Shown: piece by piece, positions 35,157 to 43,828 of the stretch
Numbering within the stretch: position 1 is the stretch's first letter
Layout of the letters: the number at the start of each line of letters is the position of its first letter
Assembly: GCF_000430725.1 (NCBI RefSeq)
Contig: NZ_AUMO01000074.1
Location: 1 to 47,967 of the forward strand
DNA from: Azohydromonas australica DSM 1124
GTDB taxonomy: Bacteria > Pseudomonadota > Gammaproteobacteria > Burkholderiales > Burkholderiaceae_C
Reading direction: 5' to 3'
DNA length: 47,967 bases
The notes under the pieces: generated by a model
What the model was told of the DNA's origin: nothing
Seen by the model: the letters and a program-made list of their open reading frames with translations, nothing else
Databases searched by the model: none
Translations under genes and position numbers: made by a program

Positions 35157-36110
35157 TCAGCGTGCCTGGACGCCGGGACAGCGGGCTCTCACGAGACCCG
35201 GCCCCGACGCCCTGCGTGCCGGCCACGCATGGAGCGCCAGGGCCATGGCGACCAGGCCGGCACCCATGATCTCACTGGCTTGGGGCGGCGCGCCGAGCAG
35301 GGCACGGACGGCGATCACGGACAGGGGCACGACGTTGAGGAACAGCGTGCCGATGGGGGCGCCGAGCCGGCGCACGCCCAGATTGAACGCCAGTGCCGCG
35401 GCCACCGTGGGCACGACGGCGACGTAGAGCAGTTGCGGTGCGAATTCCGCCAGTACCGCCGGGGAGGGAAGCGGAATCAGTCCGCACGCCGTGGCCAGCG
35501 CCGCGCCTGTCGCCAGCCATGGCAGTGCCGCGGCGGCCGTGAGCGCGGTGTACTCTAGCGGGCTGTGGTCAGGCAACGAGGCGGCGCCACGGGTGTAGAA
35601 GACCCAGCCCAGCGTGCCCGCCAGCGTGATCAGGTCCCCCAGCTGCGAGGTGGCGGTGACGCTGGCGCTGCCGGCCAGCAGCTGCGCCACCGTGGCCACG
35701 CCGGCCAGCGCCAGCGCCGCGCTGACCACGGCCCGCGGCGGGGGGCGGATGCCATCGAGCAGCCAGCGCAGCCCCAGCGTCGTGAAGGGCATGGTCGCCA
35801 TCAGCACGGACCCGTGCGAAGGCGCCGACAGCCGCAGGCCGACGAACACCAGGATGCTGAAGGCGCCGTAACCGGCCAAGCCCAGCATCGTCAGGCGCGC
35901 CAGGTCCGCCCGCAGCTTGGCCCAGGGCGAGCGGCCGAAGCACTGCACCAGCATGAGCAGCAGCGCCGTGGCCAGGGCGTAGCGCACTACCGTGAACCAG
36001 ACCGGGTCGATCACGCCGATGACGTGCTTGCCAACAAGGAACAGGCTGCCCCAGGCGGTGGTCGCGAACACCAGCGCCAGGCAGGCCAGTGAGGCCGGAA
36101 GAGGAGCCAT
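35157..36110 (-). CDS. EamA/DMT-family exporter
   Basis: A 317-residue inner-membrane protein with about ten hydrophobic helices in two EamA repeats, the first starting 'LACLALVFATTAWGSLFLVG' and the second near 'LGDLITLAGTLGWVFYTRGA'. Family signs are 'VWFTVVRYALATALL' and 'LRLSAPSHGSVLMATMPF'. The drug/metabolite transporter superfamily exports amino acids or other metabolites; the substrate is unknown. ATG 36110 was preferred to 36119 because AAAGGA lies 8 bp before it. It is divergent from a LysR gene, a common pair in which the regulator controls the exporter. Confidence 0.85.
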   Translation of the reverse strand: MAPLPASLACLALVFATTAWGSLFLVGKHVIGVIDPVWFTVVRYALATALLLMLVQCFGRSPWAKLRADLARLTMLGLAGYGAFSILVFVGLRLSAPSHGSVLMATMPFTTLGLRWLLDGIRPPPRAVVSAALALAGVATVAQLLAGSASVTATSQLGDLITLAGTLGWVFYTRGAASLPDHSPLEYTALTAAAALPWLATGAALATACGLIPLPSPAVLAEFAPQLLYVAVVPTVAAALAFNLGVRRLGAPIGTLFLNVVPLSVIAVRALLGAPPQASEIMGAGLVAMALALHAWPARRASGPGLVRARCPGVQAR

Positions 36111-36244
36111 GGCGGCCATCCTTTGCGAGTGGGAAGTGCCCGGCAGTCTCGGCACCCCGATGAGCGCGGTCCATTCGTTTGGGCGGACTGCCGCGTTTGG
36201 AAAATCAACACGCGCCGGCAGGCCGCGCTGCCGACAATGGCGCC

Positions 36245-37123
36245 ATGGAGCTCTACCAACTCAGGACCTTCGTGGCCGTGGCCACCGAGGGCAACCTCAC
36301 GCGGGCGGCGCAAGCGGTCTTCACGAGCCCGCCGGCGGTGAGCGCGCAGCTCAAGTCGCTGGAGGACGAGCTGGGCGTGCGGCTGTTCGACCGGGTGCCG
36401 CGCGGGATGACGCTCACGGGCGCTGGCGAGCGGCTGCTGGTGGAGGCGCAGCGCACGATCGCCGCGGCCCAGGCGATGCAGGCGGCCGCGGCGCGGATCC
36501 GTGGGCAGGCCCGGGGCACGGTGCGCATGGGCACGGTCAGCGATCCGGTGTCGCTGCGGCTAGGCGACGTGTTCGTGCGCCTGGCCGAGCAGCACCCGCA
36601 GGTGGCGCTGCAGCTGCACCAGGCGGTGTCGATGCGCACGCTGCAGGCCGTGCGCCGCGGCGAGCTGGACTGCGCCTACGCGCTGTGCGACCAGGCCGAG
36701 GTCGACGGCCTGGAGCTGGTGCGCCTGACCGCGTGCGACATCGTCGCCGTCCTGCCGCCGCGGTTTGCGGGCGCCCCCGCGCCGGAGACCCTGGCCGAGC
36801 TGGCGTTGCTTCCCTGGGTCACGTCGTCACCGGAGTGCGGCCTGCGGCCCCAGCTGGAAGCGCTGTTCAAGGAAGCAGGCCATGGCGTGCCGGCGGGCAC
36901 CATGGCCGACACCGAGGGCGCCGTGCGCGGCATGGTGGCCAGTGGGCTGGGAGCCGGCTTGATGCGGCGCGACCAGGCCATCGAAGCCGAGCGCGCGGGC
37001 CAGGGGATCGTCTGGAACGGCTGGCAAGGCCGGACATGGCTGTGCTGGGCAAGCACGGGCACGGCGCTGGAAGTGCCGGCAGTGGCTGCGGTACGCGACG
37101 CGGTATCGCAGGCTTGGACGTGA
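36245..37123 (+). CDS. LysR-family transcriptional regulator
   Basis: A 292-residue LysR protein starting 'MELYQLRTFVAVATEGNLTR' with the winged helix continuing 'SPPAVSAQLKSLEDELGVRL'. The effector domain covers about residues 88-290 ('VRMGTVSDPVSLRLGDVFVR', 'VASGLGAGLMRRDQAIEAE'). It is divergent from the EamA exporter with a 134-bp shared promoter region, where no strong dyad was found. Probable role: control of the exporter in response to its substrate. Confidence 0.87.
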   Translation: MELYQLRTFVAVATEGNLTRAAQAVFTSPPAVSAQLKSLEDELGVRLFDRVPRGMTLTGAGERLLVEAQRTIAAAQAMQAAAARIRGQARGTVRMGTVSDPVSLRLGDVFVRLAEQHPQVALQLHQAVSMRTLQAVRRGELDCAYALCDQAEVDGLELVRLTACDIVAVLPPRFAGAPAPETLAELALLPWVTSSPECGLRPQLEALFKEAGHGVPAGTMADTEGAVRGMVASGLGAGLMRRDQAIEAERAGQGIVWNGWQGRTWLCWASTGTALEVPAVAAVRDAVSQAWT

Positions 37124-37302
37124 CGTCAACGGGATTGCTGGCTGCAGCGGCGCGGCATGGCACCATGGCAAGTTGTTTGCGTTTGCCCCAATCGCGCTTA
37201 TGTCAATTTAATTTATAACGCAACCAGCAAGTAGAAAATATGCGGAGCATCGATTGGCGTGTGTGCAGTTTGTCGAAGCTGAACCTGTCCTGCACATGGC
37301 GA

Positions 37303-38529
37303 TTACAGGAAGGACTTCAGTGTTCTTGTCGGATCGCAGGCCAGCGCTGGATCGGGGCTGATGCCGGCGTCGAGCAGCTTGCGTGCAGCCATGTGGTCCA
37401 GCGGCGCATTGACCGACTCCACGCATGACAGGCGCTTGCCGGCGTAGTGCAGGATCGAGAAGCTGGTATCGCTCGCCCCGGGGCGGTGCTGGCGGACGCC
37501 TTCGGCTGGCATCAGCCCCGCCATCTGCAAGCGCAGGCTGCCCTGCTCGGACCAGAACCATGGCAGTGCCCGGTATGGCTGCGGGGCGCCGGTGAGTGTT
37601 GCCACTGCGGCGCGCGCCTGGTCGTTGGCGTTTTGCACCGACTCCAGCCGCAGGCGCCGGCCGGTGATGGGCTCGGGAAAGCTGGTGCAGTCGCCCACGG
37701 CCAGGATGGCCGCGTCGCTGGTGCGTAGGTGCTCGTCCACCACGATGCCGTTCTCGCATTCCAGCCCCGCGTCATCGGCGAGCTGGTGCTGCGGTACGGC
37801 GCCGATGCCCAGCACGAGCAGGTCCACCGGATGCCGCACGCCGTCCACGCCCAAGGCCGCCAGCCGCGTGCCCTCGACCTCGAAATGGCCCACCGCCGCG
37901 CCCAGGCGCACATCGATGCCCGCGGCGCGGTGCGTGTCCAGCACGTGCTGCGCCAGCTCGGCCGATACCGAGCGCATCAGCAGCCGCGGCGCCGACTCCA
38001 GTAGCGTCACCGCCTTGCCCAGCGCGCGCGCGGTGGCCGCGACCTCCAGGCCGATGAAGCCGCCGCCCAGCACGGTGACCTGCGCTGCCGCCTCCAGCAG
38101 CGCACGCAGGCGCTGCGCATCGCCGGCGGTGCGCAGCACCGCGACGTTGTCGAGATCGGCGTGCAGGTGGGGCAGCTGCCGCGCGCGCGTGCCGGTGGCA
38201 AGCACGAGCCGGTGGTAGGGCAACTCGCGCCCGGAGCGCAGCCGCAGTCGTTGCCGGGCGCGGTCAATGGCCACGGCCGGATCCGCGCGGTGCAGCGTGA
38301 TGCCGGCGTCGGCGAACCAGCCCTCGCCGCGATGCTCCTGCAGCGGCTCCTGAGGATTCTTCAGGAAGGACTTGGACAGCGGAGGGCGCTGGTAGGGCAG
38401 CGGCGCCTCCTCGCACACGAGATGTACGCGGGCGCCTTGTCCCAGCGCGGCCAGACCCGCGCACACCTGCACCCCGGCATGCCCGCCGCCAATGATCACG
38501 ATCGGTCCGCGGCCGTCCTGCTCGCTCAT
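37303..38529 (-). CDS. FAD-dependent ferredoxin reductase for the P450
   Basis: A 408-residue NAD(P)H:ferredoxin reductase like rhodocoxin and putidaredoxin reductases. It has an FAD-binding start 'IVIIGGGHAGVQVCAGLAAL', the contact motif 'PYQRPPLSKSFL', NADH-binding 'VTVLGGGFIGLEVAATARAL' and the second FAD motif 'AILAVGDCTSF'. It passes electrons to the adjoining [2Fe-2S] ferredoxin, 11 bp upstream. ATG 38529 was chosen because the dinucleotide-binding fold begins eight codons later. The order P450, ferredoxin, reductase forms a complete class I system. Confidence 0.9.
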   Translation of the reverse strand: MSEQDGRGPIVIIGGGHAGVQVCAGLAALGQGARVHLVCEEAPLPYQRPPLSKSFLKNPQEPLQEHRGEGWFADAGITLHRADPAVAIDRARQRLRLRSGRELPYHRLVLATGTRARQLPHLHADLDNVAVLRTAGDAQRLRALLEAAAQVTVLGGGFIGLEVAATARALGKAVTLLESAPRLLMRSVSAELAQHVLDTHRAAGIDVRLGAAVGHFEVEGTRLAALGVDGVRHPVDLLVLGIGAVPQHQLADDAGLECENGIVVDEHLRTSDAAILAVGDCTSFPEPITGRRLRLESVQNANDQARAAVATLTGAPQPYRALPWFWSEQGSLRLQMAGLMPAEGVRQHRPGASDTSFSILHYAGKRLSCVESVNAPLDHMAARKLLDAGISPDPALACDPTRTLKSFL

Positions 38530-38540
38530 AGTCGCCTCCC

Positions 38541-38864
38541 TCACTGCTGCCGCTCGGGCAGCCGCAGCACCAGGCCGTCCAGCGCCGCGCCGAGCTTGAT
38601 CTGGCACGACAGCCGGCTCTCCGGGCGGCGCTCGTCGGCCGTGCATTCGAGCATCTCCAGCTCGTTGGCCAGCGGCGGCTCCAGCCGCTGCAGCCACGCC
38701 GGCTCGACATACACATGGCACGTGGCGCACATCGCCGAGCCGCCGCACTCGGCCACGATGCCGGCGATGCCCGCGCCGGTGGCGGCCTGCATGACGCTGG
38801 TGCCCTCGGCGGCCTGCACGGACTGTTCACGGCCGTCGGGATGGATGAAGATGATTTGAGGCAT
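38541..38864 (-). CDS. [2Fe-2S] ferredoxin (putidaredoxin type)
   Basis: A 107-residue ferredoxin starting 'MPQIIFIHPDGREQSVQAAE'. The cluster ligands are the Cys in 'AECGGSAMCATCHVYV' (three) and 'SRLSCQIKLG' (the fourth), the CX5CX2C...C spacing of vertebrate/putidaredoxin-type ferredoxins. It carries electrons from the reductase to the P450. It is 18 bp after the P450 gene and 11 bp before the reductase gene. Confidence 0.92.
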   Translation of the reverse strand: MPQIIFIHPDGREQSVQAAEGTSVMQAATGAGIAGIVAECGGSAMCATCHVYVEPAWLQRLEPPLANELEMLECTADERRPESRLSCQIKLGAALDGLVLRLPERQQ

Positions 38865-38882
38865 GGGAAGTCTCTTCGTGAA

Positions 38883-40082
38883 TCAGGCCGGGATCAGACG
38901 CAGCGGCAGCGTCTCCAGCGCGCGCAGCGTGTTGTTCAGGCGCCGCGTGGGCTCGCCCGTGAGCTCGATGCGCTTGACGCGCCGGGCCAGGGCCGAGAGC
39001 ACCACCTCACCTTCGAGCCGGGCGATGGCCTGGCCCACGCAGCCGTGGATGCCCGAGCCGAAGGCCATGTGTCCCACGGGGCGGCGGGTGATGTCGTAGC
39101 GGTCGGGGTCGGGCCACTTGCCCGGGTCGCGGTTGGCCGCGGCCAGCATGCACAGCACCTTGGTGTTCTCCTGCACCGGCACGCCGGCGATCTCGGTGTC
39201 GCGCACGGCCGTGCGGTAGAAGGTCTGGGCGGTGGACTCCCAGCGCAGCGCCTCCTCGAAGGCGGGGCGCGCCAGTGCAGGGTCGACATGCAGCTTCGCG
39301 TACTCGCCGGGGTGGCGCGCCAGGCTGTAGAGCGCATTGCCGATGCCGTTGATGGTGGTGTCCACGCCGGCAGACAGGAACGAGCGCACCAGCAGCGGTG
39401 CCTGCTCCAGCGTGATCTCCCCGGCCTCGGCCGCCTGGTAGATCTGGTCACCGAAGCCGCCCGGGCGCAACTGCGCGCGCTGGCAGTGCTCCATGATCCA
39501 CTGCGTCACAGGGCCTGCCCGCTCAGCCGACTTCGCCAGCAGCTCGTTCCTCGGCCCCATGGAGTTGAAGACCAGGTCGCCGTAGAGCAGCAGGTTCTCG
39601 CGGCCTTCGCCGTCCAGCCCCACCGCGTCCGGAAAGACTTTCAGCGGGTAGGGCTGCGCCAGGTCGTGGATGCCGTCGATCTTGCCTTTGTCCACGCAGC
39701 GCTCGACGAGCGCCTCGGCCTCGGCCGCGAAGGTGGCGCGGATCTGCATCACCGTCTTGGGGCTGAGGATGCGCGACAGGATCGCCCGCGTGGCGGTGTG
39801 CTGCGGCGGGTCGGCTTCCAGAATCAGGCTGGGCGGCCGGAAGGGCTGTTCCTGCCTGAAGTTGGTGAGTCCCACGCCCGCGGAGGAGATGAAGGTGGCG
39901 TGGTCGTTCAGCACCGCATGCACCTGCTCGTGCCGCGCGCAGGCCAGCACGGTCGGGTAGGGCGCCAGGCGCAGCACCGGGCCGGCCTCGCGCATGCGCT
40001 GGTGCATCGGGTAGGGGTCGAGCAGGTTCTCAGGCGCGTAGGGATCGATGTCCAGCTCGGGGATGGCGGCGGTCTCGTTCAT
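38883..40082 (-). CDS. Cytochrome P450, CYP199-like
   Basis: A 399-residue soluble P450. The start 'IPELDIDPYAPENLLDPYP' and 'FRPPSLILEADPPQHT' closely match CYP199A enzymes, which demethylate or hydroxylate para-substituted benzoates such as 4-methoxybenzoate. Also seen are the I-helix 'LSAGVDTTINGIGNAL' (oxygen-binding Thr), the ExxR motif 'EALRWES' and haem ligand C348 in 'FGSGIHGCVGQAIAR'. ATG 40082 follows CGAGGA. It heads the P450, ferredoxin, reductase operon, and its upstream DNA holds the motif shared with the ABC importer operon. The true substrate is inferred, probably a para-substituted aromatic acid. Confidence 0.88.
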   Translation of the reverse strand: MNETAAIPELDIDPYAPENLLDPYPMHQRMREAGPVLRLAPYPTVLACARHEQVHAVLNDHATFISSAGVGLTNFRQEQPFRPPSLILEADPPQHTATRAILSRILSPKTVMQIRATFAAEAEALVERCVDKGKIDGIHDLAQPYPLKVFPDAVGLDGEGRENLLLYGDLVFNSMGPRNELLAKSAERAGPVTQWIMEHCQRAQLRPGGFGDQIYQAAEAGEITLEQAPLLVRSFLSAGVDTTINGIGNALYSLARHPGEYAKLHVDPALARPAFEEALRWESTAQTFYRTAVRDTEIAGVPVQENTKVLCMLAAANRDPGKWPDPDRYDITRRPVGHMAFGSGIHGCVGQAIARLEGEVVLSALARRVKRIELTGEPTRRLNNTLRALETLPLRLIPA

Positions 40083-40155
40083 CGTGGGTCCTCGGGGTAC
40101 TTGCCGCATGGCCAAGACGCCATGGCGGTCGCTATTGACTTGATGATGCTACTTA

Positions 40156-40170
40156 TTGATATATCAACTA
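40156..40170. promoter_or_regulatory. Shared regulatory motif upstream of the P450 operon
   Basis: TTGATATATCAACTA, whose first 12 bases are a perfect palindrome, lies 74 bp before the P450 start codon. Fourteen of fifteen bases match the site at 46010-46024 before the importer operon, at almost the same distance. Probably the binding site of the MarR protein at 46155. Confidence 0.65.
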
Positions 40171-40203
40171 GTTGGGAGTTTCCCGATGAACGGACGGCGT
40201 TCA

Positions 40204-41307
40204 TCAGAATGCGTGCCGCACGCCTACGGCCAGCCCGGTCTGCGAGCCGCCCGGCACGGGCAGGCCTCCCGGCGCACCGCCGCTGACCGAGAGCGCGAGT
40301 TGACCGTCGTTGTCGATGCGCCCGGCCGTAACGTAGGCCGCCGTGCGCTTGGACAGCGTGTAGGTGCCGCGCAGCGCCAGCAGCGTGGCCTGCGCCGGGC
40401 TGTCGCGGTAGTCCAGCCTGGCAACCTGCCCCTCCAGCGAGAAGGCCGGCGTGACGGCGTAGGCCGCCTCCACGTAGCCCAGGTTGCTGCGCCGTGCCAC
40501 GGCGGTGGGACTCTCGTTGTCGCGGCGGATCCAGCCTGCGCCCACCTTCCAGGCGCCGAGCTTGGCGTAGGCAGTGAGGAACAGGCGCTCGTCGGTCAGA
40601 CCGCTGGACGTCAGCCCCGCGGCGGCCCCGGTGCCGCCGCGCTGGCGTTCCCATGACACGGCAGCACCCCAGGCGGCGGTGTCGTACTTCAGCATCGCCG
40701 AGGCAGCGCGGCAGGCCTGCGTGTCGGTGGCGCTCTCGCCGCCGCAGCCCGTGCCCGCCGGCGGGGCAGCCACGTCACGGCCCAGGCTGTAGTTGGCGCC
40801 GGCGCTCACCGGGCCCCAGCGGCCCTGCCAGGCTACTGTGTTGTCGAAGCGCGCCTGCGGGATGTAGGGGTCCAGCGAGCCGGTGCCGTAGATGTTCGGG
40901 CCCAGGATGCCGGCGTCCAGCATGGACAGGAAGTACATGCTGTACTGCCGCCCCAGCGAGACCGTGCCCCAAGTGAGGCTGGACAGGCCCACATAGGCCT
41001 GGCGCCCGAACAGCCGCCCGGCCTGGTTCGAAGCGCCGGTGTCGGCACCGAAGCCCGACTCCAGCACGAACACGCCGCGCAGCCCGGCGCCAAGGTCCTC
41101 GCTACCGCGCAGGCCCCAGCGCGAAGGCAGCGAGGCCGTGATGCCGGGCATGCGCGTGAGCGAGCCGCCGGCGGGCGTCACGTGGTTCAGGCGCTCCACG
41201 GCCACGTCGATCAGGCCGTAGAGCTGCACGCCGGGCGCGCTCGCCTGCGCCTGCGCGGTGCCGGCCAGCATGGCCAGCAGGGCGGCCAGGATGGTTTTTG
41301 TCGTCAT
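40204..41307 (-). CDS. General porin, Omp32/Gram-negative porin family
   Basis: A 367-residue outer-membrane porin. The signal peptide is 'ILAALLAMLAGTAQAQA', then the typical first strand 'VQLYGLIDVAVERLNHV', 'SRWGLRGSEDLGAGLRGVFV' and 'LFGRQAYVGLSSLTWGTVSL', with a terminal 'GLAVGVRHAF' ending in Phe. Such porins form trimeric 16-strand channels in Burkholderiales. It follows the last ABC gene by 24 bp and is probably in the same transcript, letting the imported aromatic acid cross the outer membrane. ATG 41307 follows a GGAGAC-like site. Confidence 0.9.
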   Translation of the reverse strand: MTTKTILAALLAMLAGTAQAQASAPGVQLYGLIDVAVERLNHVTPAGGSLTRMPGITASLPSRWGLRGSEDLGAGLRGVFVLESGFGADTGASNQAGRLFGRQAYVGLSSLTWGTVSLGRQYSMYFLSMLDAGILGPNIYGTGSLDPYIPQARFDNTVAWQGRWGPVSAGANYSLGRDVAAPPAGTGCGGESATDTQACRAASAMLKYDTAAWGAAVSWERQRGGTGAAAGLTSSGLTDERLFLTAYAKLGAWKVGAGWIRRDNESPTAVARRSNLGYVEAAYAVTPAFSLEGQVARLDYRDSPAQATLLALRGTYTLSKRTAAYVTAGRIDNDGQLALSVSGGAPGGLPVPGGSQTGLAVGVRHAF

Positions 41308-41331
41308 GTTGTCTCCTGAGGGTCTTGTTGC

Positions 41332-42042
41332 TTATGAAACGGCAACCCCGACGTGGCGGTCGAGGATGTCGGGGCTTTGCAGCAGCGCCTGGCTGCTGCC
41401 GGCGTGCACGATGGCGCCGTGATCCATGATCAGCGCGTCGTGCGCGAAGCCCAGCGCCTCGTGCACCTGCTGCTCGACGATGACGACGGACAGGGCGCCG
41501 TCCGCGGTGAGCGCCTTGAAGGCATGCAGCAGCTCCTGCCGGATCAGCGGCGACAGCCCCTCCAGCGGCTCGTCGAGCAGCAGCAGCCGTGGCTGGCCCA
41601 GCAGCGCGCGCGCCACCGACAGCATCTGCTGCTCGCCGCCGGAGAGGTGGTTGCCGGCGTTGCGCCGCCGCTCCTTCAGGCGCGGGAAGAGCGCATAGGC
41701 CTCCTCCAGCGCGCCGCGCGCCCGGCGCTTGAGCCCGGCGATCAGGTTTTCCTCCACGCTGAGCGAGGAAAAGATGTCACGCGTCTGCGGCACGTAGCCC
41801 AGGCCCAGCTGCGCGCGCTCGTGCGGCGGCAGCTGGGTGATGTCCTGCCCGTCGAAGACGATGCGCCCGGCGCGCACCTGGGCCAAGCCCATGACGGCCT
41901 TGAGCGTGGTGGACTTGCCCACGCCGTTGCGTCCCACCAGCGCGGTGCGGCTGTTTGTGGCCAGCGACAGGTTCAGGTGGTTCAGCACCGTCAGCGGGCC
42001 GTAGCCCGCGACGACCTCGTGCATCTGCAGCAGCATGCTCAT
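41332..42042 (-). CDS. livF: Branched-chain-type ABC importer ATPase LivF
   Basis: A 236-residue ATPase of the LivF type. It has Walker A 'GRNGVGKST', Q-loop 'YVPQTRDIFSSLSVEENL', signature 'LSGGEQQMLSVARALLG', Walker B 'LLLLDEPLEGLSP' and the switch His region 'VVIVEQQVHEAL'. The start overlaps the livG stop by four bases (ATGA). With LivG it powers uptake through LivHM. Proteins of this family also serve importers of aromatic acids, urea and amides, so leucine need not be the substrate. Confidence 0.92.
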   Translation of the reverse strand: MSMLLQMHEVVAGYGPLTVLNHLNLSLATNSRTALVGRNGVGKSTTLKAVMGLAQVRAGRIVFDGQDITQLPPHERAQLGLGYVPQTRDIFSSLSVEENLIAGLKRRARGALEEAYALFPRLKERRRNAGNHLSGGEQQMLSVARALLGQPRLLLLDEPLEGLSPLIRQELLHAFKALTADGALSVVIVEQQVHEALGFAHDALIMDHGAIVHAGSSQALLQSPDILDRHVGVAVS

Positions 42043-42797
42043 GCCTCGCGCCCCAGGTAGGCCGCCCGCACGATGGGGTGGCGGCGGATCTCGTCCGGCG
42101 TTCCCTGCGCCAGCACGGCGCCTTCGGCCAGCACGACGATGCGGTGGGCGAAGCGGAACACCAGGTCCATGTCGTGCTCGATGATCAAGACGGCCAGCTC
42201 GGCCGGCAGCCTGTCGAGCGCCTGCAGCACCGTGTGGCCCTCGCCGCGCGGCACGCCGGCCATGGGCTCGTCCAGCAGCAGCACGCGCGGGCGCAGCGCC
42301 AGTGCCAAGGCCAGCTCCACCAGGCGCTGTTCGCCATAAGCCAGCGAGGCCGGCGTGTGCGCCGCCAGGTGCGCGAGCTTCAGGTCGGCCAGGACCTGCA
42401 GCGCCTCCTCACGCACGCGCGGGTAGCCATCGATGGAGCGCCAGGCGCGGTGCGCCAGGCCCTCGCGCTGGTGCAGCGCCATCTCCACCTGGTGCTGCAC
42501 CGTCATGTGCATGGGCAGCGTGGTGATCTGGAAGGTGCGCGCCAGGCCCGCGCGCACGCGCTGCGCCTGCCTCAGGGGCGTGACGTCGCGGCCGTCGAGC
42601 TCGATGCGGCCCGAGTTGGGCTGCAGCACGCCGCTGATCTGGTTGACCAACGTGGTCTTGCCTGCGCCGTTGGGGCCGATGAGCGCGACGCGCTCGCCGC
42701 GGTGCAGCGCCATCGACACCTGGCGCGTGACGTGCAGGCCGCCGAAGCGCTTGTCCAGTTGCCGGACCCGCAGCACGGGTTGCTTGAGGGTGCTCAT
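42039..42797 (-). CDS. livG: Branched-chain-type ABC importer ATPase LivG
   Basis: A 252-residue ATPase of the LivG type. Walker A is 'GPNGAGKTTLVNQISG', followed by the LivG-specific 'RVRAGLARTFQITTLPMHMT' segment. The signature is 'LAYGEQRLVELALALA' in place of LSYGEQ, Walker B is 'VLLLDEPMAG', and the end is 'GTPDEIRRHPIVRAAYLG', all typical. ATG 42797 overlaps the livM stop (ATGA) and starts at the domain boundary; longer frames lie inside livM. Confidence 0.92.
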   Translation of the reverse strand: MSTLKQPVLRVRQLDKRFGGLHVTRQVSMALHRGERVALIGPNGAGKTTLVNQISGVLQPNSGRIELDGRDVTPLRQAQRVRAGLARTFQITTLPMHMTVQHQVEMALHQREGLAHRAWRSIDGYPRVREEALQVLADLKLAHLAAHTPASLAYGEQRLVELALALALRPRVLLLDEPMAGVPRGEGHTVLQALDRLPAELAVLIIEHDMDLVFRFAHRIVVLAEGAVLAQGTPDEIRRHPIVRAAYLGREA

Positions 42798-43813
42798 GCG
42801 TGGCGCTCCTTGGCGTCCGGGGTGGCGAGCGCGCGGCCGGGCCGCAGGCGCCGCAGCGGCGCCACGAACCACCGGGCCAGCTGCTGGCGCGGCAGCAGCA
42901 CCACCAGCATCAGCGCCGCGCCGACCACGAACAGCCAGTGGTACGGGTTGATGGCAGCCGCGGTGTGGTGCAGCACCATGAAGACGGCAGCGCCGATGAG
43001 CGCACCGTACAGCCGCCCGGCGCCGCCGAGCACCAGCATCACCAGCGCCTCGGCCGAGAGCGCGAAGCCCAGGCTGTCCAGGCCGACGATGGTGTTAACC
43101 TGCGCCGACAGCGCGCCGGCCACGCCGGCCAGCGTGCCGGCCACCGTGTAGACCACGAAGAGCTGGCGCCACACCGGCGTGCCCAGTGCCGCCATGCGGG
43201 CGCGGCTCTGGTGGATGCCCTGCAGCGAGAGTCCAAACGGCGAGTCCACCAGCCGGCGTGCCAACCCATAGCCCAGCACCAACACCGCCAGCGCGTAGCA
43301 GAAGGCCAGCCGCCCCTCGAAATCGAACTCCAGGCCCAGCAGCGGCTGCATCACGTAGCCGGAAAGGCCGTCGTCGCCGCCAGTCCACTCGCGGTACTTG
43401 CTGGCGAGGCTCTGCACGATGGAGGCTATGGCCACCGTCAGCATCAGGAAGGTGAAACCCTGGTAGCGCAGCAGCAGCAGCGCCGAGAGCGCGGCCAGCG
43501 CCGCCCCGGCGCCGGCGCCCACCAGCAGGCCCAGCAGCGGGTCGGCGCTCCAGCGCAGCGCGGTGATGCCCGCGGCGTAGGCGCCGGCACCGAACAGCGC
43601 CGCATGGCCCAGCGTGGCCAGGCCCGCGTAGCCCACCAGCAGGTCCAGCGACAGCACCAACAGCGCCATGATGGCGATGCGGCTGAGCAGGCCGAGCTGG
43701 TCCGGGAAGGCGAAGAACGCGGTCGCGCCGGCGGCGGCGATGAGGGCGCAGTGGCGCCAGGCCGCGCCGCGCAGCGGGGCGCGCACGCCGGCAAAAGCAG
43801 GTGTGGTCGTCAT
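42794..43813 (-). CDS. livM: Branched-chain-type ABC importer permease LivM
   Basis: A 339-residue permease with about nine membrane helices and the LivM family signs 'LLVGYAGLATLGHAALFGAG', 'YREWTGGDDGLSGYVMQP', 'LQGIHQSRARMAALG' and 'GGAGRLYGALIGAAVFMVLH'. It pairs with LivH in the inner membrane. The basic end overlaps livG by four bases. The spacing to livH is 15 bp. Confidence 0.92.
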   Translation of the reverse strand: MTTTPAFAGVRAPLRGAAWRHCALIAAAGATAFFAFPDQLGLLSRIAIMALLVLSLDLLVGYAGLATLGHAALFGAGAYAAGITALRWSADPLLGLLVGAGAGAALAALSALLLLRYQGFTFLMLTVAIASIVQSLASKYREWTGGDDGLSGYVMQPLLGLEFDFEGRLAFCYALAVLVLGYGLARRLVDSPFGLSLQGIHQSRARMAALGTPVWRQLFVVYTVAGTLAGVAGALSAQVNTIVGLDSLGFALSAEALVMLVLGGAGRLYGALIGAAVFMVLHHTAAAINPYHWLFVVGAALMLVVLLPRQQLARWFVAPLRRLRPGRALATPDAKERHA

Positions 43814-43828
43814 GGTCGTTAAAGGGTT

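Noticed and set aside
36111..36244. A LysR operator between the EamA and LysR genes
   Set aside because: Only a 4-bp GTCC/GGAC dyad is visible, not enough to call a site.
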